Origin: Trametes villosa
Lineage: Eukaryota; Basidiomycota; Agaricomycetes; Polyporales; Polyporaceae
Direction of reading: 5' to 3'
Length of the DNA stretch: 64,000 bases
Assembly: GCA_002964805.2 (NCBI GenBank)
Contig: PUDQ02000047.1
Coordinates: 372,001-436,000, forward strand
Of the stretch, positions 11,715 through 23,639 are shown piece by piece (positions within the stretch are counted from its first letter, which is position 1; each line of letters opens with the position of its first letter). The notes under the pieces were generated by a model. That model saw only the letters and a program-made list of their open reading frames with translations, did not search any database and was not told the DNA's origin. Made by a program: the position numbers and the translations under genes.

Positions 11715-11867
11715 TTTGATCTGTTGTAATACTATATTTGCATTGTTGGCATGCGCCGTCGCCATACAACAGATACCCCATCGGGCTCATGGAAGAACGT
11801 CCGGGGTGGTATATTGCCAGCTGGTGGTGTACGGCTCCGGGCCATCGAATCCATATCCCCCGCCGCG

Positions 11868-14800
11868 ATGCCTCCAAAAGAGGCAATCGCCGATACACTC
11901 GCAAGCGCCGCGGCGTCCGCGCGCGCCACTCCTCCCAACAACACTACTGTCGCTACCACAGCTCTGGACATCCATGCTTCTGCCTCTCACGATGATAACG
12001 TTCTTGCCCTACCTCCTGGAAAGAAGATCTGTACATGCCGATCTTGCAGTCGGCTCAGCTGCTACAACGAATATGGAGTCAAGCAACGCGGGTATCCCCA
12101 GTACCCAAAGATGATCAAGACCCATGCGAAGAACGACCGACTCATGGAGGCTAGACAAGCCATCCAAGAGGAAGTACTAGCCGATGCTGTTCTCCTCACT
12201 ACCATAGGAGCGGTCCATCCGACGGTACGATCACTGCCTCTCTTGGAGTGTGGTCCGGGAGTACTCACAAACACCAGCCGCCCGTCCACCAGCCGCGCAT
12301 TGTCCCTCGCGAGGAAGTGAGCGATCCACCCCCAAGCCAAGCCCCTTCAAGCTCAGATTTCGCTCATCCGGTGCGCGTGTTCATGAGCATCTGGCGCGTC
12401 CATGAAGCTCATTCGTCCCAGCGGAATGTGAAGGAGCGCCTCGAAGTCTTGTCGTGCCTCCAATCTGGATTAGACCATCGGCTACGCCTCGTCTCCCTCG
12501 AAACCCCCCTGACTTTCGCTTGTACGCCGAAAACGCTCAACGACCCTCTTCCTCCCTTGGCTCTTTCAACGTCGGAGACTCGTGATTTCGCGGAATTCCT
12601 CCAGTGGCTTCAGTCGACTCGCCTTCACCTCGCCGCACTCCCTGACGTCGAGAACCGCGATGCCGATACGCGCTTGGCTGCACTTCTTCGAGCGGTACAT
12701 GGTCATCTAGAACGGCTCAACTCGGCGATGCAAAGCTGGTGGGAGCTGGAGAAGGTGCAGGCGGGGTTATACGGCCTCGACCTCTCGTCGGAAAGTGGCC
12801 CTATCATGTTCAACCCTGGTGAGTCTTACATGGCGTACAACTTGGATCCTCGCTGAGTACATTGTAGAGAGGCATTTTCGATCGCGCGCAGACCTGGAGC
12901 CATTCGTTGTCGCCGCTCTCGTGATGGTCACCATCCTGCATGCCATTCACGGCGTCAACAGGGTCGACTCCCACTACATCCTCACTACCCTTCGTGTTCT
13001 CCTTTTCGGTGCCTTCGCTTTGTGCCGGACGACGCGCACTGCTTCGCTCACGAGAGCCCAGGAGTCAGCACTAGCGTCAATCCCCAAGGACGTCAGAACC
13101 GCTTTGAAAGCCCTCAGCATCGACCCGGAGATGCTGCGCTTCGCCTGCTGCCCTCGCTGCTTCAAAACGTATCCACCAGATCCCACACGACCCGACGATC
13201 CCTATCCACACACGTGCGACTATCGTGAGACAGACAAGCCTGTTTGCGGCGCGCCTCTCGTGATCCGCAAAGAGCTACAACCATCCCGCCGCAGCGATCC
13301 ATCCCCACGTATCGTCTACGCCGCAGTGAAGCCCTACCCCTACCGCACCTTCGCCTCGTGGCTGGCAGCCATGTTCTCTCGGCCACAGCTAGAGCCGCTA
13401 CTGGTGTCTTCTTGGGATCGGGCTCAACCGGCTGGGTCCCGGTGCACGGACATCTTCCACTCGCCCGAGATACGGCGTTTCCGCGGACCGGACGGGAAAC
13501 TGTTCTCCGTCCAGAGCCCCGGGAGCGTCAACTTGGTGTTCGCTCTTTTCGTCGACTGGTTCAATCCCCACGGTAACAAGCAAGCCGGCAAGTCGCATTC
13601 CGTAGGGGCAATCTACCTGGTCTGTCTGAATCTTCCCCCGGACATCCGCTATCGGCCCGAGAACGTCTTCCTCGCTGGGATCATTCCGGGCCCGAAGGAG
13701 CCATCCCTACATCAGCTTAACCACCTTTTACGCCCTCTCATCGACGAGCTGGTAGGCTTCTGGATCCGCGGTCTTTATCTCAGACGAACCGCTTTGCGAT
13801 TTGCGGGGCTTTTTCTTCGCGTCGCGGTTATCCCCCTGATCTGCGACCTTCCCGCTCTCCGCAAGGTTGCCGGCTTTGCTGGCCATTCTTCAAAACATTT
13901 TTGCTCCTTCTGTCGACTTCGAAAGCACCAAATTTCGGATCTGCAGCGGCCCTGGCCCACGCGAACGGCGGAGGAACACCGACAGATCGCTCAGGAGTGG
14001 AGCGACGCCCCGACCACAGCCGAGCGCGATGCGCTGTTCGAGGCGCACGGCATCCGTTGGTCCGAGCTACTGCGGCTGCCTTACTGGGACCCTCTACGCT
14101 TCCCGGTTGTCGACGCCATGCATTGTTTGTTCCTCGGGGATCTGCGACACCACTGCCGGGACGTATGGGGCATCGACGTCAAGGACCATGCGGGCACGAA
14201 GAAGATGACTCCGCACACGCCGGAGGAGCAGCTCCTCTGGTTGAACCGCGTTGTCGCCGCTCTCAGAAAGGGGTCGCGTTCGGCGTTGTCGGGCGTCCGT
14301 AAGGGCTATATCACTGCTGTAGCGCAACTCAACTCCGTGTCCCCGAGCGCGAGCTTCACTAAGAAAGACTACATCGTTGCGCTGCTCGACTGGGTGAGTT
14401 CCATATCTGCGCATTTGTTCATGAACTGACGTAGCCTAGGCGAAGAGTAATTCTGTCGACAACCTTATCCTCCCGCCGGTCCTGCAAGAGGATACTACGG
14501 ATTTCCATCTCGCCGAGGGACCGCACGACATATCGAAGTTCCGCATCTTGACGCAAGACGTAATCGACACCATCCGTTCTGATATCCAGAAGACGATCCT
14601 CCCGTCGTGGCTGCAAGCACCTCCGAAGAACTTCGGCAGTGCGACTCACGGGAAGCTCAAGGCAGATCAGTGGAGGACCGTCTGCACTGTCAGTCTGGTC
14701 ATCACCCTCGTGCGTTTGTGGGGTGTAGCGTCGGCTGCGCAGAGGGAGCATCTGCTCCTGGACAACTTCATCCATCTGGTGACTGCTGTCGACCTCGCTA

Positions 14801-15873
14801 CTCGTCGGACTATGGATCAAGAGCGAGCGAAGGCGTTCGACCACCATATGATGGAGTATCTTCGCGGACTGCGCCAGATCTTCTCCCACGACCTTGTTCC
14901 CAATCATCACCTGTCGCTTCACCTCACGGCCTGTCTGCTCATGTTCGGACCGGTGCACGGGTGGTGGGGGTACCCTTTTGAGAGGTACAACGGCCTCCTC
15001 GGCTCTTTGAACACCAACAACCTGGCAGGTTCGTCCATTATCAACGGCTATGATTCTGACATTGACTCTATGTTCTCGCGCAGAGAGCATACCCCTCACC
15101 TTCATGCGCGGCTTCTACGCCGGAGCAGAGCTTCGATGGCTGATGACTTCGACGTCGTGGCCCGATGATCCGGTCTACCGGGAGATGGTCAACGCCTTCC
15201 AATCGAGCTTCAAGGACGCTGCTCGTGGCACCCGTGCGACCGACATGCTCTCCTTCGCACGACCCGACGACGCTGATCCCGCCCAACTGATCCACGACGC
15301 CGCTGAGCAGGAAGTACTACCCCGGCTACATTACGACACTCTACTCGACAAGATGTCCTCTTGCTTTGCGTCTTTCTACAGCGACGTCGACGAGTCCCGG
15401 CCCAGGCTTTCGCCATACGCGCACTACGTTGGTAAAGTATCCATTCGTGGGTTGAACTATGCGACACGTGCGCACGCCAACAGGGATTCGTTCGTGCTCG
15501 TCCGTGTACCTCAAACATCGGGTCCTCAGCTGCGCGCGGGGCAGATAGTGTCTATCTTCGTACACAGCCGCCTTGAGGACGACAAGCACATCCAGTCGAC
15601 GTTCGTCGTGGTCGACGCATTCGCGGAGCTCAGCCCCTCGCATGCGCTTCAAGACCCGTACCGAGCGTTTCCAGCGCTGCAGACGCGCTTGTGTTACAAT
15701 CGCGCGGATGCGCAATTCGTGGTTGGGGTTGATGAGGTTATCTGCCATTTCGCTGCCCTCACCTACTCGCCCCAGGAGATTGGACAGGAGTGTGTTGTGT
15801 GTAGGTCGCTGGATAGGGTGAGCCTCTCTGCATGTGTGTCTACAACTTACTGAGCCTTGGAATGCAGGATTGA
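11868..15873 (+). mobile_element. Plavaka/CACTA-like (Transposase_21, Tnp2) transposase, apparently full length
   Basis: Five large exons and a two-residue last exon join without a break, giving about 1,250 residues. The N-terminal exon has a Cys-rich finger (CTCRSCSRLSC...IKTHAKNDR), which could bind the element ends. The exon at about 12870-14393 carries the Transposase_21 core: FVDWFNPHGNKQAG, then NLPPDIRYRPENVFLAGIIP with GPKEPS, PLIDELVGFW, CDLPALRKVAGFAGHSSKHF, CSFC and DAMHCLFLG. These match the usual D.FNPFG / NLPP / PGP / LDEL / MH(I/L) landmarks of the family. The exon from 14441 holds the later motif GPVHGWWGYPFERYNGLL. The last intron joins CRSLDR to D and a stop. No frameshift or premature stop was seen. 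Terminal inverted repeats were not located. Confidence 0.88.
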
Positions 15874-16175
15874 GCGCACGTAGCCCGCGACGACGGACGC
15901 GCACTGACGCGCGTCGAGCGGTACTGCGTCGCACCGCGTCGCGCCGCGCGGCACCGCGCGGCCCAGTGGCACTGTATTGTGCGATCGTGAGACGCCCGGC
16001 CGCGTTATACTCGCTGCGCGCTACACCTCGGTGCACCGCGTTGCGGCACACGTGGTGTGGCGCGCGGTGGGGCGGGTCTTTGTTCTCTGATTGTGTGTAC
16101 TGCGGCACTCCGCGTCGTACGCGCGGCGCCGCTTCTTCGTCCACTCTACCTTGCACCACGGTGAGGCGACGCACC

Positions 16176-16311
16176 GCCCCGCTCCCGCCCGCTCCCCCGC
16201 CCGCCCGCTCGCTCCCCCGCCCGCCCGCCCGCCCGCCCGCCCGCCCGCTCGCTCCCCCGCCCGCCCGGTCGCCCGGTCGACCCGCTCACCCGCTCGCCCG
16301 CCCGCTCATAA
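16176..16311. repeat. (CCCGCCCGCT)-type simple repeat
   Basis: About 135 bases are almost pure C/G/T in units of CCCG, CCCGCT and CTCGCTCC. The complementary strand is strongly G-rich with many GGG runs, a pattern that can form G-quadruplexes. Confidence 0.92.
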
Positions 16312-16499
16312 ACACTCACATTGTCGCGCAGCCGTAGGCCGTGCACGCCCGCATCGAGTGCGGTGCTTCGTTCTAGCGGCCGATACGATACCCCATATGT
16401 ACACACAACTATATCTATACGCAACTTTGTAGCACATACGATACTGCACGAGTGCGACGCGACGCGACACTGCGCGGCGCCGCGCATGGCGACGCTGTG

Positions 16500-16584
16500 G
16501 GACACTCGCGTCGCGACACGGCGCGACACGGCGCGACACCTCGCGTCGCGACACGGCGCGACACGGCGCGACACGGCGCGACAT
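16500..16584. repeat. 10-bp ACACGGCGCG minisatellite
   Basis: Blocks of two or three perfect ACACGGCGCG units alternate with the sequence ACACCTCGCGTCGCG, giving a two-level repeat. Similar GACGCGACGCGACAC sequence precedes it from about 16446. Confidence 0.9.
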
Positions 16585-16610
16585 CTTGCGCCGCATAGCA
16601 CAACGACGGC

Positions 16611-17174
16611 CCTGCGGCAGGTAAACTTTCCCTAGATGCGGGTGGTAGGCTTTCTGGGGAGTATTAAGTTCAGGGAAAGGCATCCTACCGCCCCCTGCGG
16701 CAGGTAAACTTTCCCCCACAGCAGCCGGTCTGCTTTCCGTGTCATTTTCGGTGGAGGGAAAGGTTACTGATCACGCGCCTTTCCTTGCGTCGAAAATGAC
16801 ACAGAAAGACTGCCTTTCTAGGGTATTTCTGAGCAAAGCACAGGCTCGACACAGTCGACATTTCTCTGACCGAGAAATGTCCGAAATAGGATCCCTTTGT
16901 CTCCTAGGGAAATCAGGATGAAATTTGCGAGACACATTGCCTTTCCGGGGCCTTTCCGGAGCCGTAGAATGCCTGAAACAGGCTAACTTTTGCACACATT
17001 TCTCATGACGACAAAAGTGAACTCGGGCGATACCCTAAAAGGTTAGGGATATGGACGGGAAAGTCTTTCTTCCAGATGGTGGGAAAGTCGCCCTGACAGT
17101 CTCGTGAAAAGATGCCTTCCTTGGGACTTTCTAGGACCTTTCCGGGAGGGTGGTATACGCCCTTGTCCGTAGTG
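16611..17174. other. stem-loop-rich island with CTTTCC/GGAAAG motifs
   Basis: The island is less GC-rich than its surroundings. A 23-base direct repeat starting CCCTGCGGCAGG occurs at about 16611 and 16693. A long hairpin has arms 16733-16750 and 16791-16808 (CTTTCCGTGTCATTTTCG, one mismatch) with an inner perfect stem GGAAAGG 16757-16763 / CCTTTCC 16778-16784. A perfect 10-base-pair stem with a 5-base loop lies at 16857-16881. Smaller stems lie at 16803-16820, 16971-16983 (GCCTG/CAGGC) and near 17035-17050 (CCCTAA/TTAGGG). GGAAAG or CTTTCC recurs throughout. The island ends exactly where homology between the two duplicated units begins. It codes for nothing I can support and may be a non-autonomous element. 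Confidence 0.7.
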
Positions 17175-17469
17175 TCCACTGGAGTTGTCCTTCGCGCCTC
17201 TTCTCCTCAGCCTTCGACCACCGCTGCCGACGCAACCTTTGCCAGCCTACAGGACGGCCGCGATAGCTTCCTATCTTCCTGCACGCGCTGCTGCACTGGG
17301 AATCAACACGCTGTATCGTGGGTGGGCCAGACTCTTGCGGTCCGCAGCCCTGATACCGGAGCGACGAGGACTATTAAGCTCGGGGTTCTCACACCTTCGC
17401 ACTGACGTCGACCTCCGCCCACAACGTGCGTCCATTTCTACCCGCACCAATCACGCCCGCCACGACACC

Positions 17470-18829
17470 ATGCGCAAGGCAGACTACGCCGCGATCGCCC
17501 ATGAGGTCTACACATTCGCCCAGTCCGAGGAGGATCAGCTCGCCGCACCGGTTAGGGAGGCGTTGCAGGTCATAGACGAGGCGCTCGACACATGGGGGTA
17601 CGTTTGTACACCGGCATGCTACTGTGCACACGCTGATTCGCTCCACAGGCAGGATAACGTCTCGCTCAGCTTCAATGGCGGCAAAGACTGTACGTTCGCC
17701 GCGTGCGTATGCAGATCCTCGCTCATCCCACCGCAGGCACTGTGCTTCTCCACCTTGTCGCTGCTGCGCTCGGACGCCGATCCTCACTCGAAGCGCCCTC
17801 GAAGCCTCTTGTTGCTGTCTACATCCCCGTCCCCTCTCCCTTCCCCGAGCTCGAAGCGTTCATCGAGGATGCGGCTCGAGCCTACGACCTCGATCTCTTC
17901 CACTGTCCGCTCCAGCCCGGACCCAGCTTCCCCGTAGAGACCGTCGCGACACCCGGGTCCGCCAATGCACCAATCCCGAAGAACGTCAAGGGCGGCGAGG
18001 GCATGCGCAAGGCGCTCGAGACGTACAAGGCGCGCTTCCCGCACATCGAGGCCATCCTCATCGGCACGCGGCGCGGCGACCCGCACGGAGGTGCGCCCTC
18101 TCCCCCTCCGCCCCGTTCATCGACAGGCTGACTGCTGACCGCCGGCCAACAGCGAAGCTGGGCTTCCGCAACCCGACAGACGCCGGCTGGCCGCAGTTCG
18201 TGCGCGTGAACCCGATCATCAACTGGGCGTACGCGGACGTGTGGGCGTACCTCCGCCGCTTCGCCGTGCCCTACTGCAGCCTGTACGACGCGGGCTACAC
18301 CTCGCTCGGCTCGACGTACAACACCTTCCCCAACCCCGCCCTCCGCCTCCCGCGCGCCCCGGCGGCGAACGGACACGCGCCCGCGGCCGCGCGGCACATC
18401 GAGCCCCTCCCGGACACGTTCACGCTCCTCCACGGGGACCCGGGCGCGATCTGCGTCGGGGAGGCGCTCCCTGGCGGCCCGCTCCCGCATCGCTCGCTCC
18501 TGACGCACCTCACGGGCACAGCGGGCCAGATGTGCGAGGTCGACGTGGAGGCCGCTGCGGTGGAAGCGGCGGCGTGCGAGGGTGTAGAGCAGTACCGGCC
18601 GGCATATGAGCTGCAGGACGGCGGGGATCAAAGCGGCGGATGGTGGGCAAGGTGCGCGTGGGTTGTTGAAGTACGCGGGGCACACCCGCGGTCGCGCGCC
18701 ACAGCACGGCGCAAGGTGCGTCCACGTCGAGCTCTCCGCGAACAGACTAGCAACACCCCCCAATGCGCAGCGCGCCCCTACCTGCGCGTCTCCAAAACCC
18801 ACTCGCCGTCCGCCGCAGAAACCAGGTAA
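17470..18829 (+). CDS. FAD1: FAD synthase (FMN adenylyltransferase), copy a, altered C-terminus
   Basis: FAD synthase of the PAPS-reductase-like type adenylates FMN to FAD. Four exons join: [16 protein letters not shown]...DTWG, then [13 protein letters not shown], then [12 protein letters not shown]...[11 protein letters not shown], then [20 protein letters not shown] onward. Family landmarks are the SFNGGKD nucleotide-binding loop, [35 protein letters not shown] and YRPAYEL. Homology with copy c stops just after YELQDG. The frame then runs on through about 70 unrelated residues to 18829, so the usual ERAGR ending is missing. The catalytic region is intact. The upstream sequence before 17175 is unrelated to that of copy c, so the native promoter may be lost. 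The frame is open upstream of the ATG but has no earlier ATG. Confidence 0.82.
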
Positions 18830-21800
18830 GTACCGCTACTGTACGCTTTCTACGTCGGTACCGATGTGAAGCGCCAATCGCCAGCCTTCAATCCGTCGCC
18901 CCCGTGAGACTCGGCATCCCGAAGCGAACTGTGCCGTAGTCAGTGGGATGGATTCCGCGAGAGCAAGAGGTGCGTACCGCGTGACCCTCGGGCAAATTCA
19001 ACGTGTGCTCATTATCGTTGCGACGTGCTTGGGGCAGGAAGCAGGTAGGCGGTGGCCCGTCGGCTATCCGTAAGCCGCCTCTGCCGTCCGCTGTCCCTGC
19101 CCGACGACGTCAGCGGTGCCCAGGACAAGGACACGGCGACCTACCTGCTCGCCGCCGAGAGGAACAGCGCGGCCGTCATCAAGAGGTCGACAGTGAGCAC
19201 GGGAGGACGCCGACTCCGCACTCGAGTGTGCCCGGCGTCGTGTGCGTGTCAGGGGAGGTGGAGGTGGGATGAGCGGACAAAACTGACAGCAGTGTGACTT
19301 ATAGGCACGTCCGGCGCGGCATACGGACCTCGCGCACGGCGGCGTCGGCGGGCGGAATGCGCCTCTCCGCTGCCGTCTCCGGCGTGCATCATCCGAGCGC
19401 GCTCTCGGTTGCACAAGCGCGAGTGCACACGGACCCACGCCGCGTCGATCGCAAGATCGCATGCGCGCGGCGGCGGCGCCGTGCACGACCGCGGTCCGAA
19501 ACGCGCCCCATTGCGATGCGGAGCTACCGATGCCGTCTACGCCCTCAGGGCTCTCGCTCGGGTACGACGGGCGGAATCGGCCCACCGCCGCTGCGTCCCT
19601 CGGCCTGCTCGCGAATACGGCCGGGCAGGAACTCTCGAGACGGGCCGTCGCGCGATAGGTGAGTGTCATCGCGGCGATTCCTGTGAGCTCACTGGGTTGT
19701 GTATGCGGTAGAGACGTCCGGCGGGAACCCGCCAGCTCCTACCCTCGTCCTCGGCTCGCCCGGTTTTGTGTCAAGAAACGGGGCGACATGGCGTGTACAT
19801 GCGCAGGAGCGAGGGGAATTGCCAATCGGCGGCCTACTCCCGCCTGTCGCCCACGCCGCATTCTTGCGGGTCGCCTCGCCAGGCCGCCTATCGCCCCGCA
19901 CACCAAACGGGGCGACCTCGCATTCGCTGTTTTGGGCGCGCGGCGGAGCGGTGATTCCACGACGTGGCACGCGAGCGCGAGCGGGGTCGCGTCTGTCGTC
20001 GGCAGGCGTGTTTCCCCTCCCGCCGCCGCCCTTCCCGTGTGCCCTCGTGCAGTCCGATGTGCTCCCGGACTGCTGCACGAGTGGCTCTTGAATCCACAGC
20101 TACGCGCCAGGGCAAGCCGTCAAATTCCTCCTACAAGCACACCGGCTAGCGTCGGGCTCGTTAGATGGAGCCACGGCTCCCGGAGATGCGCCCACACGAC
20201 ATGGCGCTGCGTGGGCCGGGGCGAGGCTCGCGTGCGCGTGCGCGTCGCGGCGATGCGAACGTGCTGCCGTTCGCGAGCCGCGGCTGTAGACACGCCAGCT
20301 CGGCCCCTGCTCCGAGTCGTTCTGGGCAGCCGGAGTGCTCGAGCCCGACGGCTGCTGTCTTCCTCGAGAAGGTCGATCGCCGCCACCCAGCGTGTATGTA
20401 CGTATCGTTAGCTCTAATACCATATATTTTGTTGCGTTCACCTGCGCGTGTGTACCAAGACTGCCCGGACCGTGTGTCTGAATCCACGGAGGAGCATGTG
20501 CCGCATGTACCCCACGACCAGGGCGCGGAGCTGGGGGCATCGGGCGTCGACGCGACAGCAGAAGCGGAAGCGTCGGAACGAGCGGTCAGGGCTGGAACTT
20601 GCAAGCTCATCCATCGCTACGGACATGCCAGGCGCGTTCGCCGACGAACACAACCGTGTTTCAGCACACACGCGGCCCGTATCTGGCGGCGCGAGGGTCT
20701 GCATCAGTCTTTTACGCAACCGTTCGGGTTCGCACTCCGGAGGCGCGGAGACCGCCACAGCGGACGAACGTGAGCGGCGACAAGCTCGTGCAAGGAACGT
20801 ACACGCCGGCTAACCTGCCGTGCTAGCCCCAATGCACGCGGTCGTGCACACGGACGGAAAACCTTGGCGGGCTCATGACTCCAGACGATCTTACTATCCG
20901 ACAGCAGAATTCTGCCCGAATCGCCGTATAGCTGAACTTTCACGGACATCGACCCCTGGATCCGGAGGAACAGGAGAAGTTGTCGGGCGGCAGGTGTGTG
21001 CTCTTCCGCAATCCTTCTCATGCTCTGATTGTCGCATGCTCGAGAAGGTCCGTTCTTTCGAATGGGGAACGATCGGTGTGCGCACGCGTTGTACCCGGCG
21101 CGATTGGTCTCGTCGTGAGCGTTTTCGGAACCCCGCAACCGGCTGGCTCGACGGGCTTCTGTTTCCCCCCATGGTACGTGCTTGCCGCCTACGATGTATC
21201 TCGTAAATCGTCCCGGACAACCACTCAGGTGCCGCGGTTTCCGAACACGTGGTGTGTCCTTTGCACGTAGCTCTTCGTCCTGCAAATCAGAGTGAGCTTG
21301 CGCACGCCGCGATGCGAAGTTGCGCCCCGCGCGTGCCATACGCCTCCGCCACTCGTCCGTCTGGCCGCCCACTGACACTCCCAAGGGCCGGGGAAAGGTA
21401 CACGAAACAGCCGTGCGCCGTGCGCCGCTCGCCATCGGCTCGCCACGGCTCAAATAATTGTGCGTCTTGCGCGTCCATTGAGAAAATGCTGACGCGTCGC
21501 ATGCTAGATGTGTCCCGCCAATCACCCGTCGAGAACGTCGGCATGGACGACGCACCGCCATTCCCCCTCTCGCCGTGGGCACACTGTTGTCTGGCAGTAG
21601 TCTGCCGGCAGTACGGGAGCAGCTCAGCGAGCTACATCCAGTTGTGTATGTACATCGTCCTTCTGCACGTCCGGGCCCTGTGTACTAGTATACCGGTGCC
21701 CCGACCCCTAAAATAATACATTTGACCACATTCGCCCTACTGAGCAAGAGCACTGATGCTCTGAACGTGAATGGACGGGTAGGCCGCCGCCAGTGCCTGT

Positions 21801-23639
21801 GATGGCAAGCGGATTAGCATATCTCCGGAGCAGGCGTCGGCGTGACGGAGGCCGGTGTATACGCACCCTCGCAACAAGGCATCCCGAGGCCCATATCACG
21901 GTGGACGAGTCGGAGTGCGGACCGCTGATACGCGCGGGGAAGTTTCAGTGAACATGCGAGCCGACTCAAACGCAGGCGAGGACCCACATCTGCCGTGGCC
22001 CTGTTTGGTGCAAGACGATTGGCCGCGTGTGTGTTCGCGCGCAGGACTCGGAGTCGATACGATTCTCCCGGCAGACGGACGTGAATTTCCAAGTCGTTAT
22101 ACTCCAGGGCATACCCAGGTCGGTCTCCGAGATATCACTGTGCGTTCACGCAGCCCCACCAGGCTGGCTTCCTTGCGAAAGGTCTTGCACAAGGGTGAAC
22201 CAGGCCGGTCCAGGCGGGCGGACATCGACGAAGGCTCTGGTGCGCGCAGTCGGCCGTTCCCTTTTAGTTCATGTTCCTGGACATCGCGAGTTCATATATT
22301 AGTAACACGCGACTCGGAACTGTACGACCGCGAGAACCACGGCACCGTACGCACACGGCGCTCCGCATCGGTGCCCGAACACGATCTGGGCTGACTCGCC
22401 CCTTCCGCTGTGAAGCCCGCCGAGTGCTTCGCCGTTAGCTCCAGATGTGAGCACAGAGTCGGGGGTTAGGCGCACCTACACGCTGTGTCGTTTCGGACGA
22501 GGACTCCTGCGCCACGGCATCGAATTCCGGCCACGCATGCATTTCGCAGGCGGGATCCCGCCCATGACCGCTTCAAGCCGGCGGCTGCACAAGGTCGCCC
22601 CTCGAGGTAACTAACAGAATTACATTGGCCGCCGCCTCGCGAGAGATGTCGATGAAACCCTGACCTACCAAGGTCTAATAGCCGACAAGATAATCATTCA
22701 AGCCCGCCAGAAGTAGCGAGAGATTGTATGAGAAACGGAGCTGTCTGGGCGGTTCAGAGTACGTACAGGTGTGCGAGATTCTGTCCGCATCCTAAAGGCC
22801 TGACCATTCTTCGTCTGGAATGCCAGGGGAGGCAATGTACTCTGTCATGCTCGGTACTAAAGCCCCAGAGACTGATTGCGGACGTACCGTGGTGGCATAG
22901 AGCACAGCAGGATCGCGGTTGGGAGCCCGTGTGGCTGAGAAACATCAACGATTAACGGTGCACCATACACACGCGGAGAAGCACGGCGCTCGGGCTGTTC
23001 CGCTTGAAGAGTGCGGCGGTGCGAACAAATTAGCGCGGCCGCGGGCGTATCCAGCCCGCGGCAGAGTTGTATGGCGCGTTCGGACTAAATCCTAGTATGA
23101 CCTGACGGCGGCGCGACGGACGGCGGACTTTGAGCTCGCACGATGAGTACAATTGAGTACATACATTAGCAGAGCCTCCTAGGCGAATAGGGAGTACTAC
23201 GCGGCGTACCCCTCTTAGTCAGTAACATTAACCGCTTGCCGCGGGAGTCGCCTGGCTTTGCACGCCCGTCCGAGAGGTCTCTGGTGCAGAGAAGTGAGCG
23301 ACGTCGGACGAGACAGACAAAAAGCGCGTAGACACGAGCTCAAAACTCACTATTTTAGGGGGTTTATCTGAAAATGTTCGAACACGACGACCGTGGCCGC
23401 GCTGCATGAGGATCGACCGCTAGTACGCGACGGCGTGGCACCCCAACACCAAAGGCAGATACTCGGCGCGGCCTGCATAGCCTGGAACGGCGTCAGTTCA
23501 AGCCAAGATCGTCTGGCGGCCGCGCACTTGCCTCTCGCACACTCTATACATACCTCGGCTGGACAGTTCCTGCCGTTTGCATCGTGAGATGTCGACGGTC
23601 GTTCGGCCCGATTTTCGTTGACGCAACTCCACTCCCGCA
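18830..23639. other. gene-poor part of unit 1
   Basis: No gene is supported over about 4.8 kb. Several open frames are shared with unit 2 (for example around 19461-19658, 19699-20091 and 20448-20813), and donor-like GTGAGT sites occur. Indels between the copies mostly break frame, and no domain is recognisable. This is either decayed coding sequence or a non-coding spacer. Confidence 0.55.

Larger units (their letters stand above)
15874..16610. repeat. GC-rich low-complexity and minisatellite DNA downstream of the transposase
   Basis: The stretch starts with imperfect GCGC-rich repeats (CGCACTGACGCGCG, CACCGCGTCGCG types). It then contains a CCCGCCCGCT-like simple repeat and a 10-base ACACGGCGCG minisatellite, both listed separately. 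Long open frames here translate only to Arg/Ala/Pro repeats and are not genes. Confidence 0.8.

Noticed and set aside
16146..16719. Long open frames on both strands over the GC-rich repeats
   Set aside because: They translate only into Arg/Ala/Pro/Cys repeats (RRVAPCRA, PARPPARP) that mirror the simple repeat.
17170..17174. TAGTG just before the duplication boundary, as the right end of a CACTA-type element
   Set aside because: No matching CACTA start with flanking target-site duplication could be found on the left. Five bases are expected by chance.
18830..23639. Many 60-200 residue open frames in the gene-poor part of unit 1
   Set aside because: High GC makes long open frames common. They appear in several frames at once, are broken by indels in unit 2 and contain no known domain.
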